Of a stretch of 64,000 bases of DNA, positions 1 through 7,451 are shown in pieces (position 1 is the first letter of the stretch; every line of letters starts with the position of its first letter). The notes beneath the pieces are model-generated. The model was given only the letters and a program-made list of their open reading frames with translations, did no database searches and was not told the origin of the DNA. A program made the translations under genes and the position numbers. Source of the stretch: Agathobaculum sp. Marseille-P7918. GTDB taxonomy: Bacteria > Bacillota > Clostridia > Oscillospirales > Butyricicoccaceae. Where the stretch lies: NCBI RefSeq assembly GCF_900625105.1, contig NZ_UYYD01000001.1:124001-188000 (forward strand), written 5' to 3'.

Positions 1-2
1 TC

Positions 3-1190
3 AACGGCCTTGGTCTGGATGCCGACGCGATCCTTTATACCGAAATGCAGTATCTGGGCGACGTGGAAAAGGTAAAGGTGCTGCTGGCGCGCGCCTTGTT
101 CGGCAAGCCGGATATCCTGCTGCTCGACGAGCCGACCAACCATCTGGATATCCAGGCAGTGCGCTGGCTGGAAGATTTCCTCGCGGACTTTGAAGGCACC
201 GTGCTGGTTGTTTCGCATGACCGTCACTTCCTCAATAACGTTTGTACGCATATCGTGGATATTGACTATGGCAAGATCAAGCTGTACGTCGGTAACTACG
301 AGTTCTGGTATGAGTCCTCTCAGCTGATCCAGCGCATGATTAAGGACCAGAACCGCAAGAACGAAGAGAAGATCAAGGAGCTGCAGAACTTCATTCAGCG
401 TTTTGCGGCAAACAAATCCAAGTCCCGTCAGGCGACCAGCCGCCGCAAGCTGATCGACAAGCTGACGGTGGAGGAACTGCCGGCGTCCTCGCGCCGCTAT
501 CCGTGGGTTTCGTTTGCGGCGGATCGCGAGGCGGGCAAGGATATTCTCGAGGTGCGCGGCATTTCCAAGACAATCGACGGCGAAAAGGTGCTGGACAACG
601 TCTCCTTTATTGTGCGCCGCGGGGATAAGATCGCATTCATCTCGGACAACGAACTGGCGATGACTACGCTGTTCCAGATTCTGATGGGAGAGATCAAGCC
701 GGACGAGGGCAGCTTTAAGTGGGGCGTTACTACGTCGCAGAGCTATTTCCCCAAGGACAACAACGAGTTCTTTGAAGGACATACCGAAAACATGCTGGAC
801 TGGATTGCGCCGTATTCGCGCACGGACACGCTGGAAAGCACGCTGCGCGGCTTCCTTGGCCGCATGCTGTTCTCAGGCGACGATGTGTATAAGCCGGTGC
901 GTGTACTGTCGGGCGGTGAAAAAGTGCGTCTGATGCTGGCGCGGATGATGCTGTTTGGCTCCAACGTGCTGGTGATCGACCAGCCGACCAACCATCTGGA
1001 TCTGGAATCCATCACGGCGGTCAACAATGGCGTGCGCGATTTCAAGGGTACGGTGCTTTTTGCTTCGCATGACCATGAGTTCGTGCAGACCATTGCAACG
1101 CGCATCATCGAAATCCGTGACAAGGGCGTGCTGGACAAGGAGTGCACCTATGACGAGTTCCTGGAGTTCCGCGAGACCTATCAGGGTTAA
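3..1190 (+). CDS. ABC-F family ATPase, 5' end cut by the window edge
   Basis: This is the C-terminal part of a soluble ABC-F ATPase, a family that acts on the ribosome rather than in transport. The frame is open from base 3, so the start lies outside the window. NBD1 ends with a Walker B box LLLDEPTNHLD (117-149), followed by a charged coiled linker (about 330-470) typical of the ABC-F interdomain arm. NBD2 carries a clear LSGGEKVRL signature. Several motifs are altered: the NBD1 signature region reads LGDVEKVKV instead of LSGG-type, the NBD2 Walker A position reads ISDNELAMTT without the GK(S/T) core, and the NBD2 Walker B glutamate is glutamine (DQPTNHLD, codon 981-983). It most resembles the YbiT-like branch. 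The stop codon directly abuts the next gene's ATG, so the two are probably co-transcribed. Family call is secure; the cellular role is unknown. Confidence 0.88.
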   Translation, partial: NGLGLDADAILYTEMQYLGDVEKVKVLLARALFGKPDILLLDEPTNHLDIQAVRWLEDFLADFEGTVLVVSHDRHFLNNVCTHIVDIDYGKIKLYVGNYEFWYESSQLIQRMIKDQNRKNEEKIKELQNFIQRFAANKSKSRQATSRRKLIDKLTVEELPASSRRYPWVSFAADREAGKDILEVRGISKTIDGEKVLDNVSFIVRRGDKIAFISDNELAMTTLFQILMGEIKPDEGSFKWGVTTSQSYFPKDNNEFFEGHTENMLDWIAPYSRTDTLESTLRGFLGRMLFSGDDVYKPVRVLSGGEKVRLMLARMMLFGSNVLVIDQPTNHLDLESITAVNNGVRDFKGTVLFASHDHEFVQTIATRIIEIRDKGVLDKECTYDEFLEFRETYQG

Positions 1191-1556
1191 ATGAAAAAAG
1201 GGGTATGCGGCCTTTTGGTGCTGCTGGCCATGACTGCGGCGGCGTTTGTGTCCTCCTCGATTTTGGGATGGGGCTGTCCGCTGCAGCATTTTACCGGTAT
1301 TCCTTGCCCGGGCTGCGGGTTGTCGCGCGCGGCGGTCGCGCTGCTGCGGTTGGATTTTGGGCTGGCGTTTCGCTATCACCCCATGATTTATGTGCTGCCG
1401 CCGGTGGTGCTTCTGGTTCTGTTCCGGCAAAAACCGCTGCTCGGCTCCAACCGGCGTGAGCGAATCTTCCTTTGGGGCGTGATGGCGCTGTGGGCAGGGA
1501 TTTGGATCGTACGACTGCTCTTGCGCGATCCGCTGATTTGCGGCACGGCGATATAG
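1191..1556 (+). CDS. DUF2752 family small membrane protein
   Basis: A 121-residue protein with hydrophobic segments at about residues 5-22, 60-80 and 90-108. It contains the hallmark CPGCGLSRA box near residue 38, which defines DUF2752 proteins; the family's function is not established. The ATG follows the ABC-F stop codon without a gap, so translation is probably coupled. A rho-independent terminator follows directly. The cysteine pair in the box could bind metal or undergo redox chemistry, but that is inference. Confidence 0.8.
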   Translation: MKKGVCGLLVLLAMTAAAFVSSSILGWGCPLQHFTGIPCPGCGLSRAAVALLRLDFGLAFRYHPMIYVLPPVVLLVLFRQKPLLGSNRRERIFLWGVMALWAGIWIVRLLLRDPLICGTAI

Positions 1557-1568
1557 AGATAAGACCAC

Positions 1569-1600
1569 AAAAACGCATGGCAGCAAACCATGCGTTTTTC
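1569..1600 (+). terminator. Rho-independent terminator after DUF2752
   Basis: A perfect 12-bp stem (AAAAACGCATGG / CCATGCGTTTTT) with a 7-base loop ends in a T-rich tract. It closes the ABC-F-DUF2752 unit. Confidence 0.85.
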
Positions 1601-1637
1601 CTTTATAATATTTAAGAAACAGGATATGCTGCATCGC

Positions 1638-1667
1638 TTGCTTCGAGCGTTTAAAATATGGTATAAT
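1638..1667 (+). promoter_or_regulatory. Probable sigma-A promoter for the CpXC gene
   Basis: TTGCTT (1638-1643) and a consensus TATAAT (1662-1667) are separated by 18 bases, 41 bases ahead of the CpXC start codon. Confidence 0.6.
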
Positions 1668-1707
1668 ACATTGAATTGGGTATATACCGAGGAGGAAAAC
1701 CAAAAAC

Positions 1708-2319
1708 ATGCTTATCACTTGTCCGCACTGTCAGGCCGAAACCGACCATAAGGTGCTTGATCATATCAATATTGACCGGAGCCCGGAACTCAGGGCACAG
1801 GTGCAGGATTTGTCCTGTTTCCGCGTCAAATGCCCCAATTGCGGCGAGACGGCGTTGGTGGTGCATCCCTGTCTGTATCACGATATGGCTAACCAGTTCA
1901 TGGTCTGGCTGTGGCCGGAGGAAGGGGAAGCTCCCAAAGCGCAGTTTGATCCGCTGTCCGGGTACACGCTGCGCATTGTGGACAGCCTGAACGCATTCCG
2001 CGAAAAGATCAACATTCTGGAAAAGGGATTGGATGATCGCGCGGTGGAGATTATGAAGCTGCTGCTGTTTTCGCAGCTGACCCATGATCTGGACGTTGTG
2101 GAACTGCTGTTTCACGAGCTGGATGAGCGCACGGGCGATTTCCGTTTTGTGGCGGTGTTGTCTGACGGCGCAGAGCAGTATGCTGCCATGCCCGGTACGG
2201 TGTATCAGCGACTGCGGGAGGACGTGGAAACCTATCTGTATACACCCGGTGGTGATTTTTCCAAGATCGATATGGCGTGGGCGCACAGCGCGCTGGAGCT
2301 GCTGCACGAACTGGGATAA
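1708..2319 (+). CDS. CpXC domain protein
   Basis: A 203-residue soluble protein beginning with a zinc-ribbon-like CPHC and, about 40 residues later, CPNCGE, the paired motifs of the CpXC domain. The family is widespread in Firmicutes with no assigned function. The C-terminal half is helical and acidic without a motif I recognise. It has its own promoter (1638-1667) and a GAGGAGG ribosome binding site, so it is a single-gene unit facing the convergent permease gene. Confidence 0.75.
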   Translation: MLITCPHCQAETDHKVLDHINIDRSPELRAQVQDLSCFRVKCPNCGETALVVHPCLYHDMANQFMVWLWPEEGEAPKAQFDPLSGYTLRIVDSLNAFREKINILEKGLDDRAVEIMKLLLFSQLTHDLDVVELLFHELDERTGDFRFVAVLSDGAEQYAAMPGTVYQRLREDVETYLYTPGGDFSKIDMAWAHSALELLHELG

Positions 2320-2349
2320 AAAAACGGCCTTCCCGTAAGGGAAGACCGT
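2317..2349 (-). terminator. Terminator for the minus-strand permease gene
   Basis: The stem ACGGCCTTCCC / GGGAAGACCGT has one mismatch and a GTAA loop. On the minus strand it is followed by a run of at least six T, so it mainly serves the permease gene; it may also slow plus-strand transcription. Confidence 0.75.
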
Positions 2350-2363
2350 AGAGAGTCCTTGTA

Positions 2364-3215
2364 TCAGCCGATCAACACCTGCACAAGCGTACCGCCGATC
2401 ACGGCGACAGCAAAAGTAGCTGCAATGACGGGAAGCGCACGGCGACGGCCTTCTTTTTCTTCGAACAGCACGATGTAGCCGAAGCCTGCGCCGGTCGAAA
2501 GGCCGGCGATCAACGCGCCGAAGCTGATGGTGCCGCCGACAAACAGTTCGCTCAGCAGCACGCTCATCGCACAGCTGGGGATCAAACCCAGGATGGCGCA
2601 CAGCAGCGGCTGGAAAATGCTGTCGGAAAGCAGAAGGGACGCCAACACCTCTTCACCGATGATATGAACGACCGTGTTGAGAATGAACAGAACGGCAAAC
2701 AGGAAGAACGCGGTTTTCAGCGTATGCCAGACCACGCTCCAAACCGGGGAACCGGCGCTGCAGTCGCAGGCGGACATTTCAATTTCCAGTTCTTCGTCGC
2801 TGTTCGGGCGGTGGCTGCGGAATACGGTATAGCGCAGGATGTATCCACCGATGACGGCGATGGCAAACTTGATCACCAGCAGCCAGACCACTTGCGGTAC
2901 ACTGGCGCCGCCCGCCAGCATGACGGGAACGGCTTCATCCGAGGTAGCCAGAAAGACGGCAACCAAGGTGGCAGGCGCCAAATACCCGGCAGAGAAAAGC
3001 GCAGCCGCGGCGGCGGAAAAGCCGCACTGCGGGATGGTTCCGGCGAGCGCGCCGACAACCGGACCGAATTGCGCTGCGCGGGAAAGCAGTGCCGGTGTAT
3101 TGGTCAGGCGGTTTTCGATATAATATAGAAGAGCATATACCACAAGTAAAAGCGGAATGGTCTTTAATACATCGAAAAACGCTTCCGGCAAAACATGAGA
3201 TAGGATATCGAGCAA
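2364..3215 (-). CDS. Putative manganese/arsenic-type multi-pass permease
   Basis: About 283 residues and strongly hydrophobic. It belongs to the family annotated as putative manganese transporter or arsenic efflux protein, with two repeated halves, each carrying a P-x-C motif: IPQCGFSAAA in the first and IPSCAMSVLL in the second, followed by similar glycine-rich segments. The halves are joined by a hydrophilic loop with acidic residues and a CDC motif that could bind metal. I chose TTG at 3215 because an AGGTGA Shine-Dalgarno lies 6 bases upstream; GTG at 3224 in the same frame is the alternative but would overlap that site. The substrate cannot be fixed from sequence. An inverted repeat sits at its promoter. 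Confidence 0.75.
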   Translation of the reverse strand: MLDILSHVLPEAFFDVLKTIPLLLVVYALLYYIENRLTNTPALLSRAAQFGPVVGALAGTIPQCGFSAAAAALFSAGYLAPATLVAVFLATSDEAVPVMLAGGASVPQVVWLLVIKFAIAVIGGYILRYTVFRSHRPNSDEELEIEMSACDCSAGSPVWSVVWHTLKTAFFLFAVLFILNTVVHIIGEEVLASLLLSDSIFQPLLCAILGLIPSCAMSVLLSELFVGGTISFGALIAGLSTGAGFGYIVLFEEKEGRRRALPVIAATFAVAVIGGTLVQVLIG

Positions 3216-3234
3216 AAATTTCACCTCATAGCTA

Positions 3235-3294
3235 TTTTCAGTTAAACGGAGACAACTGTAAAACAGTATAACACATGATTGTGCAATCGGGCAA
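3235..3294 (-). promoter_or_regulatory. Promoter with candidate operator for the permease gene
   Basis: On the minus strand TTGCCC (3289-3294) and TATACT (3265-3270) are 18 bases apart. Directly downstream of the -10, at 3235-3262, lies an inverted repeat (TTTaCAGTT, 10 bases, AACTGaAAA; 8 of 9 positions pair). Its position at the start of transcription fits a repressor site, for instance for a metal regulator, but it does not match a textbook MntR box. Confidence 0.5.
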
Positions 3295-3344
3295 GCGAGA
3301 TTTGCTGAAATGCACCAGTTTTGAAAAGGAAACGAAGTACGGTT

Positions 3345-4955
3345 ATGAAATTTAGTGATTTGAAGATTGAAAGAAGTATACTCAAGGCGCTGCGCGAGGC
3401 GGGGTATGAGGAACCGACGCCGATTCAGCAAAAGGCGATTCCGCCGGTGCTGGCGGGACACGATCTGATGGGCTGCGCACAGACCGGCACAGGCAAGACC
3501 TGTGCGTTTTCGGTGCCGATCATTCAGCGGCTGGATCGGGAAAGCGGAAAGGCCGGTACGATCCGCGCGCTGATCCTGACGCCGACGCGCGAACTGGCGC
3601 TGCAGATTTATGAAAATGTCTGCCAGTATGCGCGCTATACGCCGTGCACCGCAGCGGTTATTTTCGGCGGCGTGTCTCAGGTGCCGCAGGTGGAAGCGAT
3701 CGCACGCGGCGCGGATATCCTGATCGCCACGCCCGGCCGCCTTTGGGACCTGATGGGACAGGGGATTGTCAAGCTCAATAAAGTGGAATGCTTTGTGCTC
3801 GATGAGGCGGACCGCATGCTGGATATGGGCTTTTTCCCTGATGTCAAGCGGATCATTAAGTATCTGCCGTCCAAGCGGCAGACCCTGCTGTTTTCCGCGA
3901 CCATCCCGAATGAGATCGCCGCGTTGGCGGACAGCCTGCTGACCAATCCGGCGCGCATTTCGATCACGCCGTCGGCAAAGCCGGTGGAAAAGATCGAGCA
4001 GAAGGTTTTCCTGGTGGAAAAAGCGGAAAAGCGGGAACTGTTGGTTGACCTCATTCGTCAAAGCAATGTGCACCAGACTTTGGTGTTTACACGAACCAAA
4101 CACGGTGCGGACCGCGTTGCCCGCGATCTGAACCGCGCAGGCATCAAGGCAAAGTCCATCCACGGCGACAAAAGCCAGAATCAGCGGCAGCGCGCACTGG
4201 AGGATTTTAAGGAATGTAAGATTGCTGTCCTTGTTGCGACCGACATCGCCGCACGCGGCATTGACATCAACGAATTGCCGCTGGTCATTAACTTTGATCT
4301 GCCCAATATTCCGGAAACCTATGTCCATCGTATCGGCCGGACGGGCCGCGCGGGACAGGAAGGTACTGCTATTTCTTTCTGCGATCAGTCCGAGCGTCCG
4401 TATTTGGCGGATATTGAAAAGCTGATCGGCAAGCGCATTCCGCTGGCAGGGGAAATCCCGCATGTGGAAAAAGAGAAAGAACACACAGGACGGGACAGCG
4501 GGCAGCGCAAGACCACCAACGTGCGTACGCGCCGCAAGCCGGTTTCGGAGAATGCTTCGGCGGAAGAGGTCGCGGCGGATGTGGCCAGAGAAAAGGCTGC
4601 AAAGCAGAAGGCGCGCAGAAATGCGGCGGCCAAGCGTCCGTCCCGCAAGGAAAAAGCAGCGGAGATTCAGAACGAGCAGCGTGCCAAGGCGTCTGCGCCC
4701 CGCGCGCGGAAAACGGGTGCGGCTTCGCGCGGAAGAGGCCGCCGCAATGATCCGTACGCGCGTTATGAAAAGAATGAGCCGCGTGTGGATGCACATACGC
4801 CTTCGCGCGCCTATGCGCTGAGCGAGGAAGCGGCAGCGCGCATTCGCAAAAAGGTGGAAGCCGGTCTCGCGGCACGCGCACAGAAAAAAGCAGCGGCTCC
4901 TGCGGAGCCAGCCAAAAAGCCTGCTGCACGTCGCAGACGCCGTCGCGCAAAATAA
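3345..4955 (+). CDS. DEAD-box RNA helicase (RhlE/CshA type) with long basic tail
   Basis: A 536-residue ATP-dependent RNA helicase. The full set of motifs is visible in order: Q motif (EEPTPIQQKAIP), AQTGTGKT, PTREL, TPGR, DEAD, SAT, LVFTRTK, ATDIAARGID and HRIGRTGRAG. The helicase core ends near residue 375. The remaining 160 residues are rich in Ala, Lys and Arg and end in a run of arginines, typical of unstructured RNA-binding tails of such helicases. I placed the start at 3345 because the protein then begins MKFSDL, matching the family, although the AAGGA site is somewhat far upstream (about 14 bases). It is transcribed away from the permease. Confidence 0.93.
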   Translation: MKFSDLKIERSILKALREAGYEEPTPIQQKAIPPVLAGHDLMGCAQTGTGKTCAFSVPIIQRLDRESGKAGTIRALILTPTRELALQIYENVCQYARYTPCTAAVIFGGVSQVPQVEAIARGADILIATPGRLWDLMGQGIVKLNKVECFVLDEADRMLDMGFFPDVKRIIKYLPSKRQTLLFSATIPNEIAALADSLLTNPARISITPSAKPVEKIEQKVFLVEKAEKRELLVDLIRQSNVHQTLVFTRTKHGADRVARDLNRAGIKAKSIHGDKSQNQRQRALEDFKECKIAVLVATDIAARGIDINELPLVINFDLPNIPETYVHRIGRTGRAGQEGTAISFCDQSERPYLADIEKLIGKRIPLAGEIPHVEKEKEHTGRDSGQRKTTNVRTRRKPVSENASAEEVAADVAREKAAKQKARRNAAAKRPSRKEKAAEIQNEQRAKASAPRARKTGAASRGRGRRNDPYARYEKNEPRVDAHTPSRAYALSEEAAARIRKKVEAGLAARAQKKAAAPAEPAKKPAARRRRRRAK

Positions 4956-5015
4956 ACAGAGTTAAAAACATCCTTTTGATAGAAAAATACGGAACGGGAA
5001 AAGGAGTAAACGACA

Positions 5016-6197
5016 ATGAACGGCGCACGACACCGCTTTGCCCTTGGGCTCACCTGCTTTTTTATGATATGCCTGACCGTGGTTTACCCCTTTTTGCTGT
5101 ATACTCCGAACGAGTTCATCACGCGGTGGCGGGAGTGGTATATCGAAACGGCGATGGGCACCATGACGCATCAATGGCTTGCCACCTGGTTCATTCCGGG
5201 CGATATCATTGAAGAAGTGATGACCAAGCGGTATTTGCTCAACCAGAAACAAGAAGGCGTGGTCAGCGCGTGGGGCAATGTAGATGATGAAGACCGCACT
5301 GCATCCACGCCGGAAGAGCAGTTTTATCAGACGTTTTCCGAGTTGGACCGGGATAGCTTTGAGGCTTTCCTCCGGGACAATCCGGATTACATAGCCAATG
5401 GGTATGAGCATATCAATATCGATTTGATTGGGGACGCGACGCAAAAGAATTACAACACCGGCATTGTGACCAAGCAGGGAGATACCGTTTTGGCCATCAA
5501 CGCGGAACACGGCATCATGATCGCGGAAATTGTCGGCGAGGACTCTCTCGGTATGGAATATGCGGGCAAGATCGCGCTCTGCAAAAAACCGGAAAATATT
5601 TTTGTTGGGACTTGTGAAGGCCTGTTTTCCTATGGTTCTTATGTTTCGGACATGGTGCGTAAGTATGATGCGATCCTGGGTATCAATGCGTCGGGCTTTG
5701 CGGATTATGAAGGAAACGGTACCGGTGGCCTGCCGTACGGTTTCCTCAAGAGCGAAGGCGTGAAATTACAGAATGCCGTAGGGGACACCTGGAAAATCAT
5801 CGGCTTTGACGAGGATGACCATTTGCAGATCGGCGCGTTCAACGATACTTCCAATCTGCGCGATGCGGTGGAGTTCCATCCGGCGCTCATCATCAACGGA
5901 GAAAATTTGGTTGCCGGCACCGGCTTGAATGAGCAGCAGCCGCGCACTGCGATCGGTCAGGCGGAGGACGGAACGGTCATGATGCTGGTCGTCGATGGTC
6001 GCCAGTTCCATTCTTTCGGTATTTCGATCGAAAAATGCGCGGATATTATGGAAAAATACGGCGCGTATCAGGCATCGATGCTGGATGGCGGTTCGTCCTC
6101 GGTCATGGTGTACAGCGGACGGGAAATCACCAGCCCGACCACCTTGTCCAAAAATCCGGAGGGACGATATCTGCCGGACGCATTTTTGGTGCGATAA
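5016..6197 (+). CDS. Exported phosphodiester glycosidase (NAGPA domain)
   Basis: A 393-residue protein with an N-terminal hydrophobic segment (about residues 8-28) that should anchor or export it. The C-terminal two thirds match the phosphodiester glycosidase / NAGPA family: NASGF near the middle, PRTAIG, a VDGR box and the closing LDGGSSSVMVY motif. Family members remove GlcNAc-phosphodiester or act on exopolysaccharides, so a cell-surface glycan role is likely. The residues between the anchor and the domain have no recognisable fold. RBS AAAAGGAG precedes the ATG. It lies 60 bases after the helicase gene with no terminator between them. Confidence 0.8.
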   Translation: MNGARHRFALGLTCFFMICLTVVYPFLLYTPNEFITRWREWYIETAMGTMTHQWLATWFIPGDIIEEVMTKRYLLNQKQEGVVSAWGNVDDEDRTASTPEEQFYQTFSELDRDSFEAFLRDNPDYIANGYEHINIDLIGDATQKNYNTGIVTKQGDTVLAINAEHGIMIAEIVGEDSLGMEYAGKIALCKKPENIFVGTCEGLFSYGSYVSDMVRKYDAILGINASGFADYEGNGTGGLPYGFLKSEGVKLQNAVGDTWKIIGFDEDDHLQIGAFNDTSNLRDAVEFHPALIINGENLVAGTGLNEQQPRTAIGQAEDGTVMMLVVDGRQFHSFGISIEKCADIMEKYGAYQASMLDGGSSSVMVYSGREITSPTTLSKNPEGRYLPDAFLVR

Positions 6198-6226
6198 AAA
6201 AGATAGCATTGAATTTGAAAAAAGGC

Positions 6227-6281
6227 TTGTTTTTCTTTGCTTTGCATGGTATAATAATCAAGCGCCTGTAAGACAGGCGCT
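6227..6281 (+). promoter_or_regulatory. tRNA-Ser promoter and 5' leader hairpin
   Basis: TTGTTT (6227-6232) and TATAAT (6250-6255) are 17 bases apart. Between the promoter and the mature tRNA lies a perfect 9-bp hairpin (6261-6281, AGCGCCTGT / ACAGGCGCT, 3-base loop) that would form the 5' leader removed by RNase P. Confidence 0.7.
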
Positions 6282-6286
6282 GTCAT

Positions 6287-6377
6287 GGAGAAGTATCGAA
6301 GTGGTCATAACGAGCTCGACTCGAAATCGAGTTGACGGTAACACGTCACGTGGGTTCGAATCCCACCTTCTCCGCCA
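6287..6377 (+). tRNA. tRNA-Ser (anticodon CGA)
   Basis: The acceptor arms GGAGAAG / CTTCTCC pair fully and CCA is encoded (6375-6377). The anticodon stem CTCGA / TCGAG holds the loop CTCGAAA with anticodon CGA (6322-6324), reading UCG. The long variable arm (TTGACG...CGTCA) confirms a serine tRNA, and GGTTCGAATCC forms the T arm. Confidence 0.96.
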
Positions 6378-6378
6378 C

Positions 6379-6418
6379 AAAAACAGCACTTTATCTTATG
6401 ATAAAGTGCTGTTTTTTA
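6379..6418 (+). terminator. Terminator of the tRNA-Ser transcript
   Basis: A perfect stem AAACAGCACTTTATC / GATAAAGTGCTGTTT with a 4-base loop runs into TTTTTTATTT immediately after the CCA end. Confidence 0.9.
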
Positions 6419-6435
6419 TTTCATTTCTATATACG

Positions 6436-6466
6436 AAAAAGCGGGGCGTTGACGCCCCGCTTTTTT
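6436..6466 (-). terminator. Terminator after the aldo/keto reductase gene (bidirectional)
   Basis: AAAAAGCGGGGCG / CGCCCCGCTTTTTT with a TTGA loop. The stem abuts the reductase stop codon and has T-runs on both strands. Confidence 0.85.
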
Positions 6467-7305
6467 CATGAATCCGCTTTGGGATAGTCCGGATGCAGAC
6501 CGGACCAGCCGAATTGCGGCAGAGTGAGAATGCGATCCATATCCTCATCCGAGATGCAGAAGTCGAAAACATCCAGATTTGCGGCCATCCGTTCCGGGGA
6601 AGAGGATTTTGGCAGCGGAAGCACGCCGCATTGCAGCGCGAACCGGACGCAAAGCTGTGCGACCGATTTGTGGTAGTTTGCCGCGATCTCAGCCAGACGC
6701 GCATCCTGCAGAACGCGCTGGCGGCCGAGTGGACTCCATGCTTCCGGCAAAATATTGTTTTTGCGGCAAAACTCTACCGTGTAGGTTTGCGGGTAACCGG
6801 GATGGAATTCGATCTGATTGACCATAGGCATGATGTCCGCGCTTTCCATCAGGTTTCTCAGATGATGCGGCAGGAAATTGCTCACGCCGATGGCGCGGAC
6901 GCGTCCGGCGCGGTAAAGATCTTCGAGCGCACGCCAGGTATCGTGGTCCAGCTGCCGCCATTCGGCGGACAGATCATCCGTGCGGGGCCAATGGATCAGA
7001 TACAGATCCAGATAGTCGGTATGAAGCTTTTGCAGTGAACGTTCAAATGCCGCCAGCGCGCCATCATATCCCATTTCGGTTTTCCACAGTTTGCTGGTCA
7101 AGAACAGTTCGCTGCGCGGCACATGGGAGGATTGGAGCGCGTCGCCGAGCGCCTGCTCCGTGCCGTAGAAGGAGGCGGTATCAAAATGCCGGTATCCGGC
7201 CTCAAGCGCAGCTGCCACAGTTCCGTCGTCCCGCTCGCTGGTGAGATAGGTGCCGAAGCCGACGGCCGGGATGACAACGCCATTTATTAAAGTAAAGTTG
7301 TCCAT
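6466..7305 (-). CDS. Aldo/keto reductase
   Basis: About 279 residues and NADPH-dependent by family. The sequence shows the (beta/alpha)8 landmarks: GFGTY near the N terminus, HFDTASFYGTE with the catalytic Asp and Tyr, TSKLW with the catalytic Lys, LIHWPR with the catalytic His, IGVSNF and NQIEFHP. The physiological substrate cannot be read from sequence; small aldehydes or 2,5-diketogluconate-type compounds are typical. I chose ATG at 7305 because AAGGA lies 10 bases upstream. It is a single gene with its own promoter and terminator, divergent from the spore-coat pair. Confidence 0.92.
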   Translation of the reverse strand: MDNFTLINGVVIPAVGFGTYLTSERDDGTVAAALEAGYRHFDTASFYGTEQALGDALQSSHVPRSELFLTSKLWKTEMGYDGALAAFERSLQKLHTDYLDLYLIHWPRTDDLSAEWRQLDHDTWRALEDLYRAGRVRAIGVSNFLPHHLRNLMESADIMPMVNQIEFHPGYPQTYTVEFCRKNNILPEAWSPLGRQRVLQDARLAEIAANYHKSVAQLCVRFALQCGVLPLPKSSSPERMAANLDVFDFCISDEDMDRILTLPQFGWSGLHPDYPKADS

Positions 7306-7338
7306 GCGGATCACATCCTTGTCTGTTTGGTATTCTCA

Positions 7339-7347
7339 GTATACCAT
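7339..7347 (-). promoter_or_regulatory. Extended -10 promoter for the reductase gene
   Basis: On the minus strand the sequence reads TGGTATACT, an extended -10 element, about 34 bases ahead of the start codon. No good -35 box is present, as expected for extended -10 promoters. Confidence 0.5.
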
Positions 7348-7386
7348 GATCCCGTGTTCTTTGCATGAGGAATTGCTGGTACTTCT

Positions 7387-7414
7387 CATATTTTCTTTTG
7401 GGTGGACATATCGT
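7387..7414 (+). promoter_or_regulatory. Candidate sigma-E (sporulation) promoter for sipL-spoIVA
   Basis: CATATT (7387-7392) and CATATCGT (7407-7414) are 14 bases apart, close to the mother-cell sigma-E consensus (ATATT and CATAnnnT with 13-15 bases). The two genes downstream are expected mother-cell genes, which supports the reading. No good sigma-A promoter is seen here on the plus strand. Confidence 0.55.
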
Positions 7415-7451
7415 TATACAGGAGCGCAGCGAAAAGGAGGAGACAGCATCA

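Noticed and set aside
3225-4796. A long N-terminal extension of the minus-strand permease gene
   Set aside because: The frame runs open through the antisense of the helicase gene, but the promoter and ribosome site lie at 3221-3294 and the permease family starts at about 3215.
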